The notes below the pieces were generated by a model, which saw nothing but the letters and a program-made list of their open reading frames with translations, did not search any database and was not told the origin of the DNA. From positions 62,001 through 126,000 of the forward strand of contig NZ_JAHLPY010000003.1 of NCBI RefSeq assembly GCF_018918155.1: DNA of 64,000 bases. Direction: 5' to 3'. Numbering within the stretch: the first letter of the stretch is position 1; every line of letters starts with the position of its first letter. Source of the stretch: Anaerostipes sp. MSJ-23. GTDB taxonomy: Bacteria; Bacillota; Clostridia; Lachnospirales; Lachnospiraceae. Shown here in pieces: positions 47,395-56,986 of this stretch. The position numbers were made by a program, and so were the translations under genes.

Positions 47395-48582
47395 ATGCCG
47401 CAATTAAGTGATAGAGTACAGACTTTTACAGATTCTGTGATTCGAAGAATGACGAGAATCAATGATGCACAGGAAGATTCTATTAATTTATCTCAAGGTT
47501 TTCCGGATTTTGATCCTCCAAAGGAGATTACAGATGCCCTTGCAGAAGTAGCGAAAAAAGGTCCGCATCAGTATAGTATTACATTTGGTGCAAAGAATTT
47601 TAGAGAAGCAGTTGCAAGAAAACAGGGAAAAGCGATTGGAAGGACAATTGATCCAGAAAAGGAGATTGTTGTAACTTGCGGAGGAACAGAAGCAATGATG
47701 TCTGCGATGATGACGATCTGTAATCCGGGAGATAAGGTAATTGTATTTTCTCCGTTTTATGAAAATTATGGAGCGGATGCTATTTTATCAGGAGCGGATC
47801 CTATTTATGTGCCATTGGTTCCACCAGATTTTCATTTTGACAGGGAAGTATTAGAAGATGCATTCCAGCAAAAGGTCAAAGCAATCATCATTTGTAATCC
47901 CTCTAATCCATGTGGAAAGGTTTTTACAAGAGAGGAGTTAGAGTTTATCGGTTCATTGGCGGTAAAATATGATGCATTTGTTGTAACGGATGAAGTTTAT
48001 GAACATATCGTTTATGATCCATATAAACATATTCATATGGCGCAATTACCTGGAATGTATGAGCGAACAATTACATGTAATTCGCTTTCTAAAACATATT
48101 CTATTACTGGATGGCGTCTTGGATATTTGATTGGTCCTGAGAAGGTTATTGAATCAGCAAAGAAAGTACATGATTTTTTAACAGTTGGAGCGGCAGCTCC
48201 ATTACAAGAGGCAGCTGTGGTTGGTCTTAATTTTGGAGAAGAGTATTACGAGCAGTTAAAAAATATTTATACAAAGAAAAGAGATTTTTTTGTGAAGGGT
48301 CTTGACGAAATTGGTCTAAAACATACTGTACCGCAAGGTTCTTATTTTATTTTGATTGATATTTCGGATTTTCTTGCCATGCCGCAATTTACTGGTTGGA
48401 GCGATTTGAAATTCTGTGAATGGATGATTGAACATTATGGTGTGGCAGCTGTTCCAGGATCTAGTTTCTTCCGGGAGCCTGTGAACCATTTGATTCGACT
48501 TCATTTTGCAAGAGAAGAAAAAACATTAAAAGAAGCGTTGCGTCGTCTTGGAGAGATGGCAAAACAATTAAATTGTTTATAG
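47395..48582 (+). CDS. Class I/II pyridoxal-phosphate aminotransferase
   Basis: A 395-residue PLP enzyme of fold type I. The Schiff-base Lys233 lies in SLSKTYSITGWRLGY; NPSNPCGKVF, VTDEVYEHIVYD and the C-terminal Arg region (NHLIRLHFA) are typical of the aspartate/aromatic aminotransferase and MalY/PatA-like group. ATG 47395 follows AAGGAG; it begins 38 bp after the CHASE-GGDEF gene and may be co-transcribed. Amino-acid specificity is not evident. Confidence 0.92.
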   Translation: MPQLSDRVQTFTDSVIRRMTRINDAQEDSINLSQGFPDFDPPKEITDALAEVAKKGPHQYSITFGAKNFREAVARKQGKAIGRTIDPEKEIVVTCGGTEAMMSAMMTICNPGDKVIVFSPFYENYGADAILSGADPIYVPLVPPDFHFDREVLEDAFQQKVKAIIICNPSNPCGKVFTREELEFIGSLAVKYDAFVVTDEVYEHIVYDPYKHIHMAQLPGMYERTITCNSLSKTYSITGWRLGYLIGPEKVIESAKKVHDFLTVGAAAPLQEAAVVGLNFGEEYYEQLKNIYTKKRDFFVKGLDEIGLKHTVPQGSYFILIDISDFLAMPQFTGWSDLKFCEWMIEHYGVAAVPGSSFFREPVNHLIRLHFAREEKTLKEALRRLGEMAKQLNCL

Positions 48583-48669
48583 CTTTTTCTTGCGGAAAAG
48601 ATATTATTTCGAATATAATAAGTGTAAGAAACTGTAATATCTTTATGGATAAATAGAAAGGAGTCAGAG

Positions 48670-49224
48670 ATGGTTGTAGGAATTATAATAGCAGTTGTAG
48701 TTGTATTGCTGATTATTTGGATAATTACATCTTATAATGGATTTGTTTCCTTGAGAAATAAAACGGAAGAAGCATTTTCTGCAATGGATGTATCTTTAAA
48801 GAAGCGATATGATTTAATCCCAAATTATGTAGAAACAGTGAAAGGTTATGCAAAGCATGAATCCCAGACGTTAGAAAAGGTGATTGCGGCGAGAAATTCA
48901 GCAATGGGTGCTTCTAGCCCTCAGGAACGGGTAGAGAGTGAGAATGTACTTTCTGGAGCATTAAAATCTTTGTTTGCTGTTGCGGAAAGCTATCCAGATT
49001 TAAAAGCAAATGAAAATTTTATGAGTCTTCAGAATCAGCTAAATCGTTTGGAAGAAGAAATTGCAGGTTCCAGACGTTATTATAATGGTGTTGTCAATAA
49101 GTATAATACAAAGACAGAGATGTTTCCTGGAAATATTTTAGCGGGAATTTTTCATTTTGAGAGAAAACCATTGTTTGTTGTAGATAATAGTGAAGAACGT
49201 CAGAATGTAAAGGTACAATTTTAA
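48670..49224 (+). CDS. LemA family membrane protein
   Basis: A 184-residue protein: one N-terminal transmembrane helix (3-23) followed by a long helical domain with the LemA signature (VSLKKRYDLIPNYVETVKGY in part, ENFMSLQNQLNRLEEEIAGS in part, RRYYNGVVNKYNT). The helical part faces outward by the N-terminal-out/TM arrangement usual for LemA, though topology is not proven. RBS AAAGGAG. The DUF2207 gene follows 17 bp later, the standard pairing in Firmicutes. Confidence 0.93.
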   Translation: MVVGIIIAVVVVLLIIWIITSYNGFVSLRNKTEEAFSAMDVSLKKRYDLIPNYVETVKGYAKHESQTLEKVIAARNSAMGASSPQERVESENVLSGALKSLFAVAESYPDLKANENFMSLQNQLNRLEEEIAGSRRYYNGVVNKYNTKTEMFPGNILAGIFHFERKPLFVVDNSEERQNVKVQF

Positions 49225-49241
49225 AGAAAAGAGGGATGCTT

Positions 49242-51170
49242 ATGAAAAAAATAGCAGCTCTTGGGACATTTTTCTTATTTTTTTTCGTGGCTTTGATTGG
49301 CTGGAATTCTTGCTATGTGCAAGCGGCAGTGGAAAATGACTCGAATATGAAGACAGAAAAATATGATGTTGATATTGTTGTTGAGAAAGATGGAAGCTAT
49401 ACTGTTACAGAGAAAATTAAAGTTCATTTTTTAAACCCACGTCATGGTATTTACCGATATATTCCATACAAAGGTAAAATTATTACCTATGATAAAGATA
49501 AAACAAAACATTCCATGGTTTATTATGCAGGAATTGATATGGAGGATAGTAATATTGATTATGATAAATCAGAGGAAAATGGAAATGTGGTACTTCGATT
49601 TGGAAGTGAAGATGTTACGGTAAGTCGGGCAACATATAAGTTTTCGTATCGATTGACCCCGACTTATCAGGGAGAGACTTATAACCGGGCATATTTTAAT
49701 ATTTTCCCAACGCAATGGAAAAATAAAATACCGGCTGGGAGTAGTTTTAAGATTCATTTCCCAAAAAAAACAGATTTAAATCAATTATATTTTTATGAAG
49801 GGGCCTATGGAGATGCAACGCAGGCTGGAAATGATATTCGGATAACAAAAGATGACAAGCAAAATGTCATTAGCGGAACACTCCAGAAAGATTTCAATCT
49901 TGGAAGTGGAATGACCTGTTATGGACAACTTGGAGATGGATATTTTACAGGGAATGCACAGCCAGGATTACACAAAACGGTTTTCGCCTTTAGCATGGTT
50001 CTCTTGATTTTTACTTTATTTGCATTCTTTAAGTTTGGAAAAGATGAGAAAATCATTCCGTCGATTCAGTATCAGCCTCCAGAAGGGTTGGACAGTGCTG
50101 CGGTTGGTTATATTATTGATGGAAGTGTGGAAAACAGAGATATTGTTTCATTAATTCTTTATTGGGCAGATCATGGAAATTTAAGAATTCAGGAAAAGAA
50201 GAAAGGGAAAGTCACGCTCATTCATTTAAAAGATCTTCCAAAAAACACGCCGAAATATCAGAAACTGATGTTTAATAATTTATTTGAAAAAAAGAAATCT
50301 ATCGAAGTGGCTTCTATGGAATACAAATTTGCAGATACGATGGAGCTTGTAAAAGATAAGATTCAATATTACTATAAACATAAAATTTATACCCATATAT
50401 CGTCAGCAGTTCGTGTTGTTGCATTTATACTATCGTTATTGCCATTGATTACATTTTGGCTGATGATTGAGCACTATCATTTGGATAAAGGAGGTAATCT
50501 CGTTCTCGGAATTCTTTGCGGAATTTTATATGTTATAGCCTTATTCCTTGGCTGTAGAACTGTAGACCAATGGTATTCGATTACCTCTAAAAAACGCAGG
50601 ATCAGGATTATTCTTGTAATAGCCTTGATGGTGCTTGCTCTTCCTGGGTATGGAAGTTATTATTTTAGTGAAGTATCGAATGGAAATATGTTTGATTTTT
50701 GTTGGGTTTACGTTGCTGTTGCACTAATTTCTTTGGTTTGTGCAGTGTGTACGATTTTTATGAAGAAGCGCACGAGTCAGTGTGTGCAGTGGATGGGATA
50801 TTTGGCTGGGCTTCGTGATTTTATTGAAACGGCAGAACTTGATCGAATGAGAGTATTGGCAGAAGATCATCCAGATATGTTTTATCATATTTTGCCATAT
50901 GCATCAGTGTTTGGCTTATTTGATATTTACGCAAAAAAATTAGATGCTTTAAGTATACCGGCGCCAAGCTGGTATGACCCTTATGTGGAAGATTCTTATT
51001 TCCGTTATGGTATGTTAAACCATTGTATTAATCATACGGTAGCACAGACATTATCCGTTCCAGAACCATCGGAAAGCGGAAGCAATAGTGATGGATTTTC
51101 TGGAGGCGATTTTGGTGGAGGTGGATTTTCTGGAGGAGGCTTCGGCGGCGGAGGCGGTGGAAGCTGGTAG
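49242..51170 (+). CDS. DUF2207 membrane protein with glycine-rich tail
   Basis: A 642-residue protein: signal peptide/first helix (1-25), an extracytoplasmic DUF2207 domain (about 30-240, beginning EKYDVDIVVEKDGSYTVTEK), a transmembrane helix near 250, a second domain, further helices around 390-500, and a C-terminal tail of G-G-G-F-S repeats ending GGSW. ATG 49242 has AGAGGG at proper spacing; ATG 49236 is too close to it. Partner of LemA. Function of the family is unknown; the Gly/Ser tail resembles the YgcG/TPM-associated proteins. Confidence 0.9.
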   Translation: MKKIAALGTFFLFFFVALIGWNSCYVQAAVENDSNMKTEKYDVDIVVEKDGSYTVTEKIKVHFLNPRHGIYRYIPYKGKIITYDKDKTKHSMVYYAGIDMEDSNIDYDKSEENGNVVLRFGSEDVTVSRATYKFSYRLTPTYQGETYNRAYFNIFPTQWKNKIPAGSSFKIHFPKKTDLNQLYFYEGAYGDATQAGNDIRITKDDKQNVISGTLQKDFNLGSGMTCYGQLGDGYFTGNAQPGLHKTVFAFSMVLLIFTLFAFFKFGKDEKIIPSIQYQPPEGLDSAAVGYIIDGSVENRDIVSLILYWADHGNLRIQEKKKGKVTLIHLKDLPKNTPKYQKLMFNNLFEKKKSIEVASMEYKFADTMELVKDKIQYYYKHKIYTHISSAVRVVAFILSLLPLITFWLMIEHYHLDKGGNLVLGILCGILYVIALFLGCRTVDQWYSITSKKRRIRIILVIALMVLALPGYGSYYFSEVSNGNMFDFCWVYVAVALISLVCAVCTIFMKKRTSQCVQWMGYLAGLRDFIETAELDRMRVLAEDHPDMFYHILPYASVFGLFDIYAKKLDALSIPAPSWYDPYVEDSYFRYGMLNHCINHTVAQTLSVPEPSESGSNSDGFSGGDFGGGGFSGGGFGGGGGGSW

Positions 51171-51226
51171 AAGAAAAAATAATTATTTAACAGTATATTT
51201 TCGTTTTGTTTTTAAATAAAACAGTA

Positions 51227-51259
51227 TAAGACCCATGGCGATGATTGTCATGGGTCTTA
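51227..51259. terminator. Convergent hairpin between DUF2207 and MFS genes
   Basis: A perfect 11-bp stem TAAGACCCATG / CATGGGTCTTA with an 11-nt loop. T-runs are short on both sides, so termination may be partial. Confidence 0.65.
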
Positions 51260-51296
51260 TATTAACCTGTTTCTATATTTGCTGTTGGATTGTTTT

Positions 51297-52433
51297 TTAT
51301 TTTCTATAAAAAATTTTTACCATGATAAATCCAGCAAGTGCAATAAATGCAAGAAATAGATAAGCGGTTTGCATATGAATAGATGATGCAATATTTCCAG
51401 TAAGGATGGGCAGAAGTGTCATTCCGATTGCATAAAAAGCCTGAAAAAATCCCATGGCAGTCGATTTTTGCTCTGCTGGAACTTCTGCCATTGCTTCGCT
51501 TGTGGCATAGCTGAATAAGATCCCGGTTGCCATTCCAGGGAGTGTTTGTAAAAGAAAGATACCTGGGATCCATGTAATTCTTGGAACAAAAATACAATAA
51601 CAACAAATGCATAGAAGAACAGTAGGAATCCAAAATTTGGGCCCTTTTTTGGCGCAGAACTTTGAAGATGCGAAAGCAGCAAAGCAGACGGCTGTGAGCA
51701 TATAGTACATAGAACTTAATCCAACCATTCCATTGGAAGCTCCGCAGTCTTTTAAAACCTGTGTTGTAAAAGACATTGTTGTTGACATTTGGATTCCTTG
51801 TTGAATTAAAGCAATAAAAGCAAACATCCAGAGTCTTTTATTAGAACAAATGGATAGCAGATACTTTGCAGAGAGGTTATTTTTTTCCGGTCTTTCCTCT
51901 TTGATGAAAAGTCCAAGCAAAAAGGCAAAACCTCCGCCTAATATACTAAAAATGCAAAGATATTTCATTCCAAGATGACTATAACAAAGCGTACTTATAA
52001 TAAATCCAAGAAACATTCCAAGATTATTAAATAAAACAATTTTTCCAGTTGCCTGTGCCTGCTTATCTTTGGGATAAGAGTTTGTAAAAAATACCATAAA
52101 AGAAATCCACATGGCAGATGCCATTCCAGAAAATAGGTTTGCAATTAAAAATCCAATGGCATTTGGCAAAAAAATACGGAAAATAGAAGCGATTCCCGAA
52201 CAAAGACAGCCAGTTAGGATAAAATGTTTATGGCGGCCAGCCTGGTCGGCCAAAACTCCAACAGGAAGTCTTAAGAGCATTTGAGAGATTCCATAAGCTC
52301 CGACGATGATACCGATCATACTGCTTGATATTCCAAGAGAAGTAAGGAATGGGGTTTGATAAGGTATGTAAACATACTGAGCAAACCAGAAACAGGATAC
52401 GATAGCTAAAAATAGAGTTTGTTGTTTTTTCAT
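51297..52433 (-). CDS. Major facilitator superfamily transporter
   Basis: A 378-residue, about 12-span carrier. The loop 2-3 motif appears as GVLADQAGRHKH (A-motif G-x-x-x-D-x-x-G-R-+). The N-terminus KKQQTLFLAIVSCFWFAQYVYIPYQTPFLTSLGIS (shown in the sequence, only outlined here) and the even spacing of hydrophobic stretches fit drug- or sugar-efflux MFS. It has its own TTGCAC-17-TATAAT promoter and converges on the DUF2207 gene. No substrate can be assigned. Confidence 0.88.
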   Translation of the reverse strand: MKKQQTLFLAIVSCFWFAQYVYIPYQTPFLTSLGISSSMIGIIVGAYGISQMLLRLPVGVLADQAGRHKHFILTGCLCSGIASIFRIFLPNAIGFLIANLFSGMASAMWISFMVFFTNSYPKDKQAQATGKIVLFNNLGMFLGFIISTLCYSHLGMKYLCIFSILGGGFAFLLGLFIKEERPEKNNLSAKYLLSICSNKRLWMFAFIALIQQGIQMSTTMSFTTQVLKDCGASNGMVGLSSMYYMLTAVCFAAFASSKFCAKKGPKFWIPTVLLCICCYCIFVPRITWIPGIFLLQTLPGMATGILFSYATSEAMAEVPAEQKSTAMGFFQAFYAIGMTLLPILTGNIASSIHMQTAYLFLAFIALAGFIMVKIFYRK

Positions 52434-52462
52434 TTTATCCTCCAGAGTAATATTTTAAAATT

Positions 52463-52491
52463 ATTATAAAGAAAAATTTTTTTTGGTGCAA
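52463..52491 (-). promoter_or_regulatory. Promoter of the MFS gene
   Basis: On the minus strand TTGCAC (52486-52491), 17 bp, TATAAT (52463-52468). Confidence 0.75.
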
Positions 52492-52508
52492 GACATGAAG
52501 AAGGGCGG

Positions 52509-52537
52509 TTGACAGTAAAAAATATGAAACGTATAAT
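52509..52537 (+). promoter_or_regulatory. Perfect consensus promoter of the rhodanese-ThiF gene
   Basis: TTGACA, exactly 17 bp, TATAAT, 21 bp before the ATG; back-to-back with the MFS promoter. Confidence 0.85.
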
Positions 52538-52558
52538 CGTAGGAAAAGGGAGAAAATT

Positions 52559-53659
52559 ATGAAGATTACACTACAACAAATCGAAAAATTAAAAAAAGAA
52601 GAATACATTTATCTTGATATCAGAGGAGATATTTCTTATGCACATGGGCATATTCCAGATTCCATTTTATGGGATGGTACAATGCAGGATGTAGAGAAAT
52701 TGCCTAGAAATAAAAAACTCATCGTATATTGTACTTATGGAGAAAAAAGCATTGATGCAGCCAAAAAGCTGGAAGAAGAAGGATATGATGCTTATAGCTT
52801 AGAGGGTGGATACCGTTCGTGGTTGTTATTAAATTATGATGGATTGAGTCCAAAAGAACAAGAACGCTATGACCGTCAGATGATTCTTCCACAGGTTGGA
52901 ATTGAGGGACAGAAAAAATTGAAAAATTCTAGTGTCCTGATCGTAGGTGCCGGAGGGCTTGGTGCTCCTGCTGCATTATATCTTGCTGGAGCTGGAATTG
53001 GAACGATTGGTATTATGGATGCAGATGAAGTCAGCATTTCCAATTTACAAAGACAAGTCATTCATTCAATGTCAACAGTTCATGTAAATAAAGCGGAATC
53101 GGCGAAGGAAACAATGGAAAAGCTCAATGATCAAATTGAAGTTAAGACATATCCATATCATCTAACACCAGATAATGCACAGGAAATTATTAGTCAATAT
53201 GATTTTATTATAGATGCCGTTGATAATTTTGAAGCAAAATTTTTGATTAATGACACATGTGTCCTATTAGAGAAACCATTTTGTCATGGAGGAATCTTGC
53301 AATTTGAAGGACAAGTCATGACTTATGTGCCGCAAAAAGATGTTCCATGCTATCGCTGTATTTTTGAAGAGATACCAGAGAGTGGATCGATACCAAATTG
53401 TAGCCAGGCAGGTGTTATCGGTGCAATCGCTGGCATTATAGGAAGCATACAGGCTTTGGAGGCCATCAAATATATTCTGGATATCGGAGAGCTTCTAACA
53501 GGTAAGATGTTAATTTTTCATGGTCTTACAATGAAAATGAGAGTGGCAAACTTTGGAGAAAAAAATCCTGGCTGTAGAGTTTGCGGAGAACATGCCAATA
53601 TTAAAGATATAAAAAAGAATGCGATGGAATATATGCCAAAGGGCTGTATGGTAAAATAG
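52559..53659 (+). CDS. Rhodanese-ThiF/MoeB fusion (E1-like adenylyltransferase)
   Basis: A 366-residue fusion. Residues 5-92 are a rhodanese domain with active-site Cys58 (VYCTYGEKS). From about 103 comes a ThiF/MoeB E1-like domain: RYDRQMILPQVG, nucleotide loop GAGGLGAPAA (130-139), metal cysteines in CYRC and CRVC, and a conserved Cys in IPNCSQAGV. In MoeB/MOCS3 the rhodanese is C-terminal; here the order is reversed. It would adenylate and sulfurate a ThiS/MoaD-like carrier, but no carrier or cofactor gene is adjacent. RBS AGGGAG. Confidence 0.9.
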   Translation: MKITLQQIEKLKKEEYIYLDIRGDISYAHGHIPDSILWDGTMQDVEKLPRNKKLIVYCTYGEKSIDAAKKLEEEGYDAYSLEGGYRSWLLLNYDGLSPKEQERYDRQMILPQVGIEGQKKLKNSSVLIVGAGGLGAPAALYLAGAGIGTIGIMDADEVSISNLQRQVIHSMSTVHVNKAESAKETMEKLNDQIEVKTYPYHLTPDNAQEIISQYDFIIDAVDNFEAKFLINDTCVLLEKPFCHGGILQFEGQVMTYVPQKDVPCYRCIFEEIPESGSIPNCSQAGVIGAIAGIIGSIQALEAIKYILDIGELLTGKMLIFHGLTMKMRVANFGEKNPGCRVCGEHANIKDIKKNAMEYMPKGCMVK

Positions 53660-53664
53660 TATTT

Positions 53665-53709
53665 AAAAAGCGTACAAAGAACAATAGAAAGTTTCTTTGT
53701 ACGCTTTTT
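53665..53709. terminator. Bidirectional terminator between ThiF-fusion and kdgK
   Basis: A perfect 17-bp stem, AAAAAGCGTACAAAGAA / TTCTTTGTACGCTTTTT, with A and T tails for both strands. Confidence 0.93.
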
Positions 53710-53752
53710 CAAACTTAAGAGGTTTTTAAAAGGGAAAGTGCTATTAACTAAC

Positions 53753-54781
53753 TTATCTTTGAACTCTTCCGCTTCCATCACTTTCCATTAAAGTGAGGAC
53801 TTCTGATTCATAGATATAGTTAATATCACCAGGTATCGTGTGTTTAATGGCAGCAGCGGCAATGGCAAATTCTAGTGATTTTTCCATTCCCATGTTTGAG
53901 AGAATTCCATGAAGGAATCCAGAGGCAAACGAGTCACCGCCACCGACGCGGTCTACAATATGAAGGTTATAATTTTTTCCTTTATAAAGAGATGTTCCAT
54001 CGCATACAGCGGCAGACCATCCGTTGTCGGATGCGCTGATGCTGTTGCGTAAAGTTGTAATGAGATATTTTAGATGGTATTTGTTGACAACATGTTTCAT
54101 ATGAGTTTCATCAACACAGATGCTGTATTCTCCATTGATGAAGTCGATACCATCTTCGTGATAGCCGAGGCATTTTGCTGCATCTCTGGCATTTCCGAAA
54201 CAAATATCAGCATACTCCATAATTTCACGGAGTAGTTTTTGTTTTCCTTCAATATCTTCGGTCCATAATTTCGTACGGTAGTTTAAGTCGAAGGATATCT
54301 TTACTCCATGTTTTTTTGCCGATTTTAAGGCTTCCATTGTGACAGAAGCTGTCTGTGGGCTTAAAACTGGTGTGATTCCAGAGACATGGAATAAATCTGC
54401 ATCCTGAAAAATGGAATCAAAGTCAAATTCTTCTGGTGCTGCTTTTGTAATAGCTGAGTCTTTTCGGTCATAAATAACACTAGAAGGACGGATGGAGGCT
54501 CCGTTTTCTAGAAAATAAATTCCGAGGCGATCACCGCCACGAGCGATGTGAGAACAATCTACGCCGAGTTTTTGTAAAGTACCAATTGCAGCATCACCGA
54601 TGGAGTTGTTTGGTATTTTAGATAAAAAGGTTGTATGATGTCCAAGTTGTGTCAAGGATGCTGCGACATTTGCCTCAGCACCACCATACTGCACATCAAA
54701 AGAGGATGCCTGTAGGAAACGTTCATACCCTGGAGGGGAGAGACGTAGCATGATCTCTCCTAAAGTAACGATCTTAGCCAT
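53753..54781 (-). CDS. kdgK: 2-keto-3-deoxygluconate kinase
   Basis: A 342-residue PfkB-family sugar kinase phosphorylating KDG to KDPG. The N-terminal GEIMLRLSPPGYERFLQASS (in part) and YGGAEANVAASLTQLG match KdgK; the catalytic motif is RVGGGDSFASGFLHG with Asp as base. It is the last gene of the uxaA-uxaB-kdgA-kdgK operon, 3 bp after kdgA, and converges on the ThiF-fusion gene across a terminator. Confidence 0.95.
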   Translation of the reverse strand: MAKIVTLGEIMLRLSPPGYERFLQASSFDVQYGGAEANVAASLTQLGHHTTFLSKIPNNSIGDAAIGTLQKLGVDCSHIARGGDRLGIYFLENGASIRPSSVIYDRKDSAITKAAPEEFDFDSIFQDADLFHVSGITPVLSPQTASVTMEALKSAKKHGVKISFDLNYRTKLWTEDIEGKQKLLREIMEYADICFGNARDAAKCLGYHEDGIDFINGEYSICVDETHMKHVVNKYHLKYLITTLRNSISASDNGWSAAVCDGTSLYKGKNYNLHIVDRVGGGDSFASGFLHGILSNMGMEKSLEFAIAAAAIKHTIPGDINYIYESEVLTLMESDGSGRVQR

Positions 54782-54784
54782 AAC

Positions 54785-55423
54785 TTACCCCCTGATCTCT
54801 TTTACGATATCAGCAGCTTCTTTTGTTAATTCTTTGATCTTGTCAAAGTCTCCTGCATCAACAAGATTTCCTTTTACCATCCAGCTTCCACCGCAGGCAA
54901 AAATCTTGTCGTCTTTTAAGTAATCTCTGACATTACTTGGGTTGATTCCGCCAGTTGGCATGAATTTTAATGTTGTATATGCAGCAGAAACTGCGTGGAT
55001 CATAGGAAGGCCACCTGATGGTTCAGCAGGGAAGAATTTTACAAGAGGAAGTCCTAATTCTACTGCCTGCGCTATTTCACTAGGAGTTACAACACCTGGT
55101 GTAACTGCGATGTTTTTCTCAAGGCAGTATTTTACGATCTCAGGGTTTAATCCAGGGCTTACGATAAATTTCGCTCCAGCAGCAACTGCTTCATCGACCT
55201 GCTCAATTGTAAGTACTGTACCAGCACCAACTAACATCTCTGGGTGTTTTTCATTCATGATTTTGATAGATTCGGCAGCAGCTTCTGTACGGAAAGTAAC
55301 TTCCGCACAAGCAAGACCACCTTCGCAAAGAGCATCTGCAAGAGGCTCTGCATCTTTGCTGTCATTTAATACAACAACGGGTACAATACCATATTTTCCA
55401 AGTTTTTCTAAAATTTCGTTCAT
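54785..55423 (-). CDS. kdgA: KDPG/KHG aldolase
   Basis: A 212-residue class I aldolase splitting 2-keto-3-deoxy-6-phosphogluconate to pyruvate and glyceraldehyde 3-phosphate. Schiff-base Lys129 (LVKFFPAE), catalytic Glu41 and the EVTFRT motif, and MPTGGINP are all present. It lies 12 bp after uxaB and 3 bp before kdgK in the hexuronate operon; also called eda. Confidence 0.96.
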   Translation of the reverse strand: MNEILEKLGKYGIVPVVVLNDSKDAEPLADALCEGGLACAEVTFRTEAAAESIKIMNEKHPEMLVGAGTVLTIEQVDEAVAAGAKFIVSPGLNPEIVKYCLEKNIAVTPGVVTPSEIAQAVELGLPLVKFFPAEPSGGLPMIHAVSAAYTTLKFMPTGGINPSNVRDYLKDDKIFACGGSWMVKGNLVDAGDFDKIKELTKEAADIVKEIRG

Positions 55424-55435
55424 TTTATATTCCTC

Positions 55436-56923
55436 CTATTTCACTAATTTTTTCATGACTTCATAAGCACCATTTTCACGGATATCAGCAAGATAAGAAG
55501 CAACGGCAGCTTCGAATCCATCGATCGCGCTTAAGTCTTCACCCCAGAAGTCTTTGTTTGTGCAGACTGCATGAACAAGATCTTCTACAGAATCATCTTT
55601 GTGTGCTGCATAGAACTCAAGAACAGCTTTATCATCTTTGATCAGATAAGTGTTATCACCACGAGTTCCTACAAGACCTTCGTCAGTTAATTCCTGACCA
55701 TTGAAGAATGCAATGTAGAATGCGAAAGAAGCAGTGATGCATGCTGGAAGTTTTTTCTTAAGATCAACATAACCTTTTAAAGAAGGCATAACTCTTGCAC
55801 GCCATTTAGAAGTAGAGTTTAAGCTGATCGCTAATAACTGGTGATCGATAAATGGGTTTTTAAAACGTTCTGTTACAGAATGAGCAAATGCATCAAGTTC
55901 TGGTTTTGGCAGTGTTAATGTAGGGATGATCTCATCATAAATTGTCTGATTCATAAATTTGCAGATCACATCATCATGCATGCAGTCACGAACGATATCC
56001 TGTCCTGCAAGGTAAGCACCAAGAACGAAAGAAGTATGAGCACCATTTAAAATTCTTACTTTACGCTGTTTGTATGGTTTATGGTTGTCTGTAATCAGGA
56101 TTGGAAGATCCGCTTTATCAACAGGAAATTCATCTTTAATAGACTGAGGTCCTTCAATAACCCAGAATCCAAAGATCTCACCTGTATCGATCAGGTTATC
56201 TTCATATCCAAGTTCAGCACAGATATCAGCAGCCTCTGCTCTTGGGTATCCTGTAACGATACGGTCTACTAATGTAGAGCAGAATGTGTTTTCTTCTTCT
56301 ACCCAGTTGATGAATTCTTCAGACAGGTTCCACTGCTTTGCATATTTTAAGACACATTTTTCAAGTTCTTTTCCGTTATCATCGATCAGTTCGCAAGAAA
56401 GAATAATAAATCCTTTACCAGCCTCTTTACCGAATTTTTCAAAACGATGATATAAGAACTGAGTTAACTTTCCAGGATAGCTGTCTGCTGGAACGTCACT
56501 GAACTGACATGCTGGGTCATAAGCGATACCAGCTTCTGTTGTGTTACATGCGATAAAACGAAGATCAGGATTGTCAGCACATTTTAAAACTTCTTCAAAA
56601 TCTTTATAAGGGTTTAAGCAGCGGCTGACACAAGAAATGACACGTTTTTTATTTACTTCATGTCCATCCTGGAATCCTCTTAAGAACAGAGTATATAAAC
56701 CTTCCTGTTCATTAATCATATCAGCAAGACCAGGAGCAATTGGCTGGCATAAAACGACTTTAGAATTAAAACCAGCTTTTTCGTTTAATACATCGATAAA
56801 GTAGTCAACGAATGCACGTAAGAAGTTTCCTTCACCAAACTGAAGAACACGTTCTGGTGCATCTTCTAATAAATAACCATCATAGTTTTGTTCTTTTAAT
56901 GTTGCATAAGATAATTTTTTCAT
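55436..56923 (-). CDS. uxaB: Tagaturonate reductase (altronate oxidoreductase)
   Basis: A ~495-residue NAD-dependent long-chain mannitol-dehydrogenase-family enzyme reducing D-tagaturonate to D-altronate. ERVLQFGEGNFLRAFVDYFID (in part) binds the cofactor; the catalytic Lys region TDNHKPYKQRKVRILNGAHT (in part) and FVLGAYLAG are typical of UxaB. ATG 56923 is adopted; a TTG at 56932 (adding MIL) has the better-spaced AAAGGA and may be the real start. Second gene of the operon, 63 bp after uxaA. Confidence 0.94.
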   Translation of the reverse strand: MKKLSYATLKEQNYDGYLLEDAPERVLQFGEGNFLRAFVDYFIDVLNEKAGFNSKVVLCQPIAPGLADMINEQEGLYTLFLRGFQDGHEVNKKRVISCVSRCLNPYKDFEEVLKCADNPDLRFIACNTTEAGIAYDPACQFSDVPADSYPGKLTQFLYHRFEKFGKEAGKGFIILSCELIDDNGKELEKCVLKYAKQWNLSEEFINWVEEENTFCSTLVDRIVTGYPRAEAADICAELGYEDNLIDTGEIFGFWVIEGPQSIKDEFPVDKADLPILITDNHKPYKQRKVRILNGAHTSFVLGAYLAGQDIVRDCMHDDVICKFMNQTIYDEIIPTLTLPKPELDAFAHSVTERFKNPFIDHQLLAISLNSTSKWRARVMPSLKGYVDLKKKLPACITASFAFYIAFFNGQELTDEGLVGTRGDNTYLIKDDKAVLEFYAAHKDDSVEDLVHAVCTNKDFWGEDLSAIDGFEAAVASYLADIRENGAYEVMKKLVK

Positions 56924-56986
56924 AAGAATCAATAAGTCCTTTCTATAAAAATATTTATATATTGTTCAGAAAAGTTATTTATAAAT

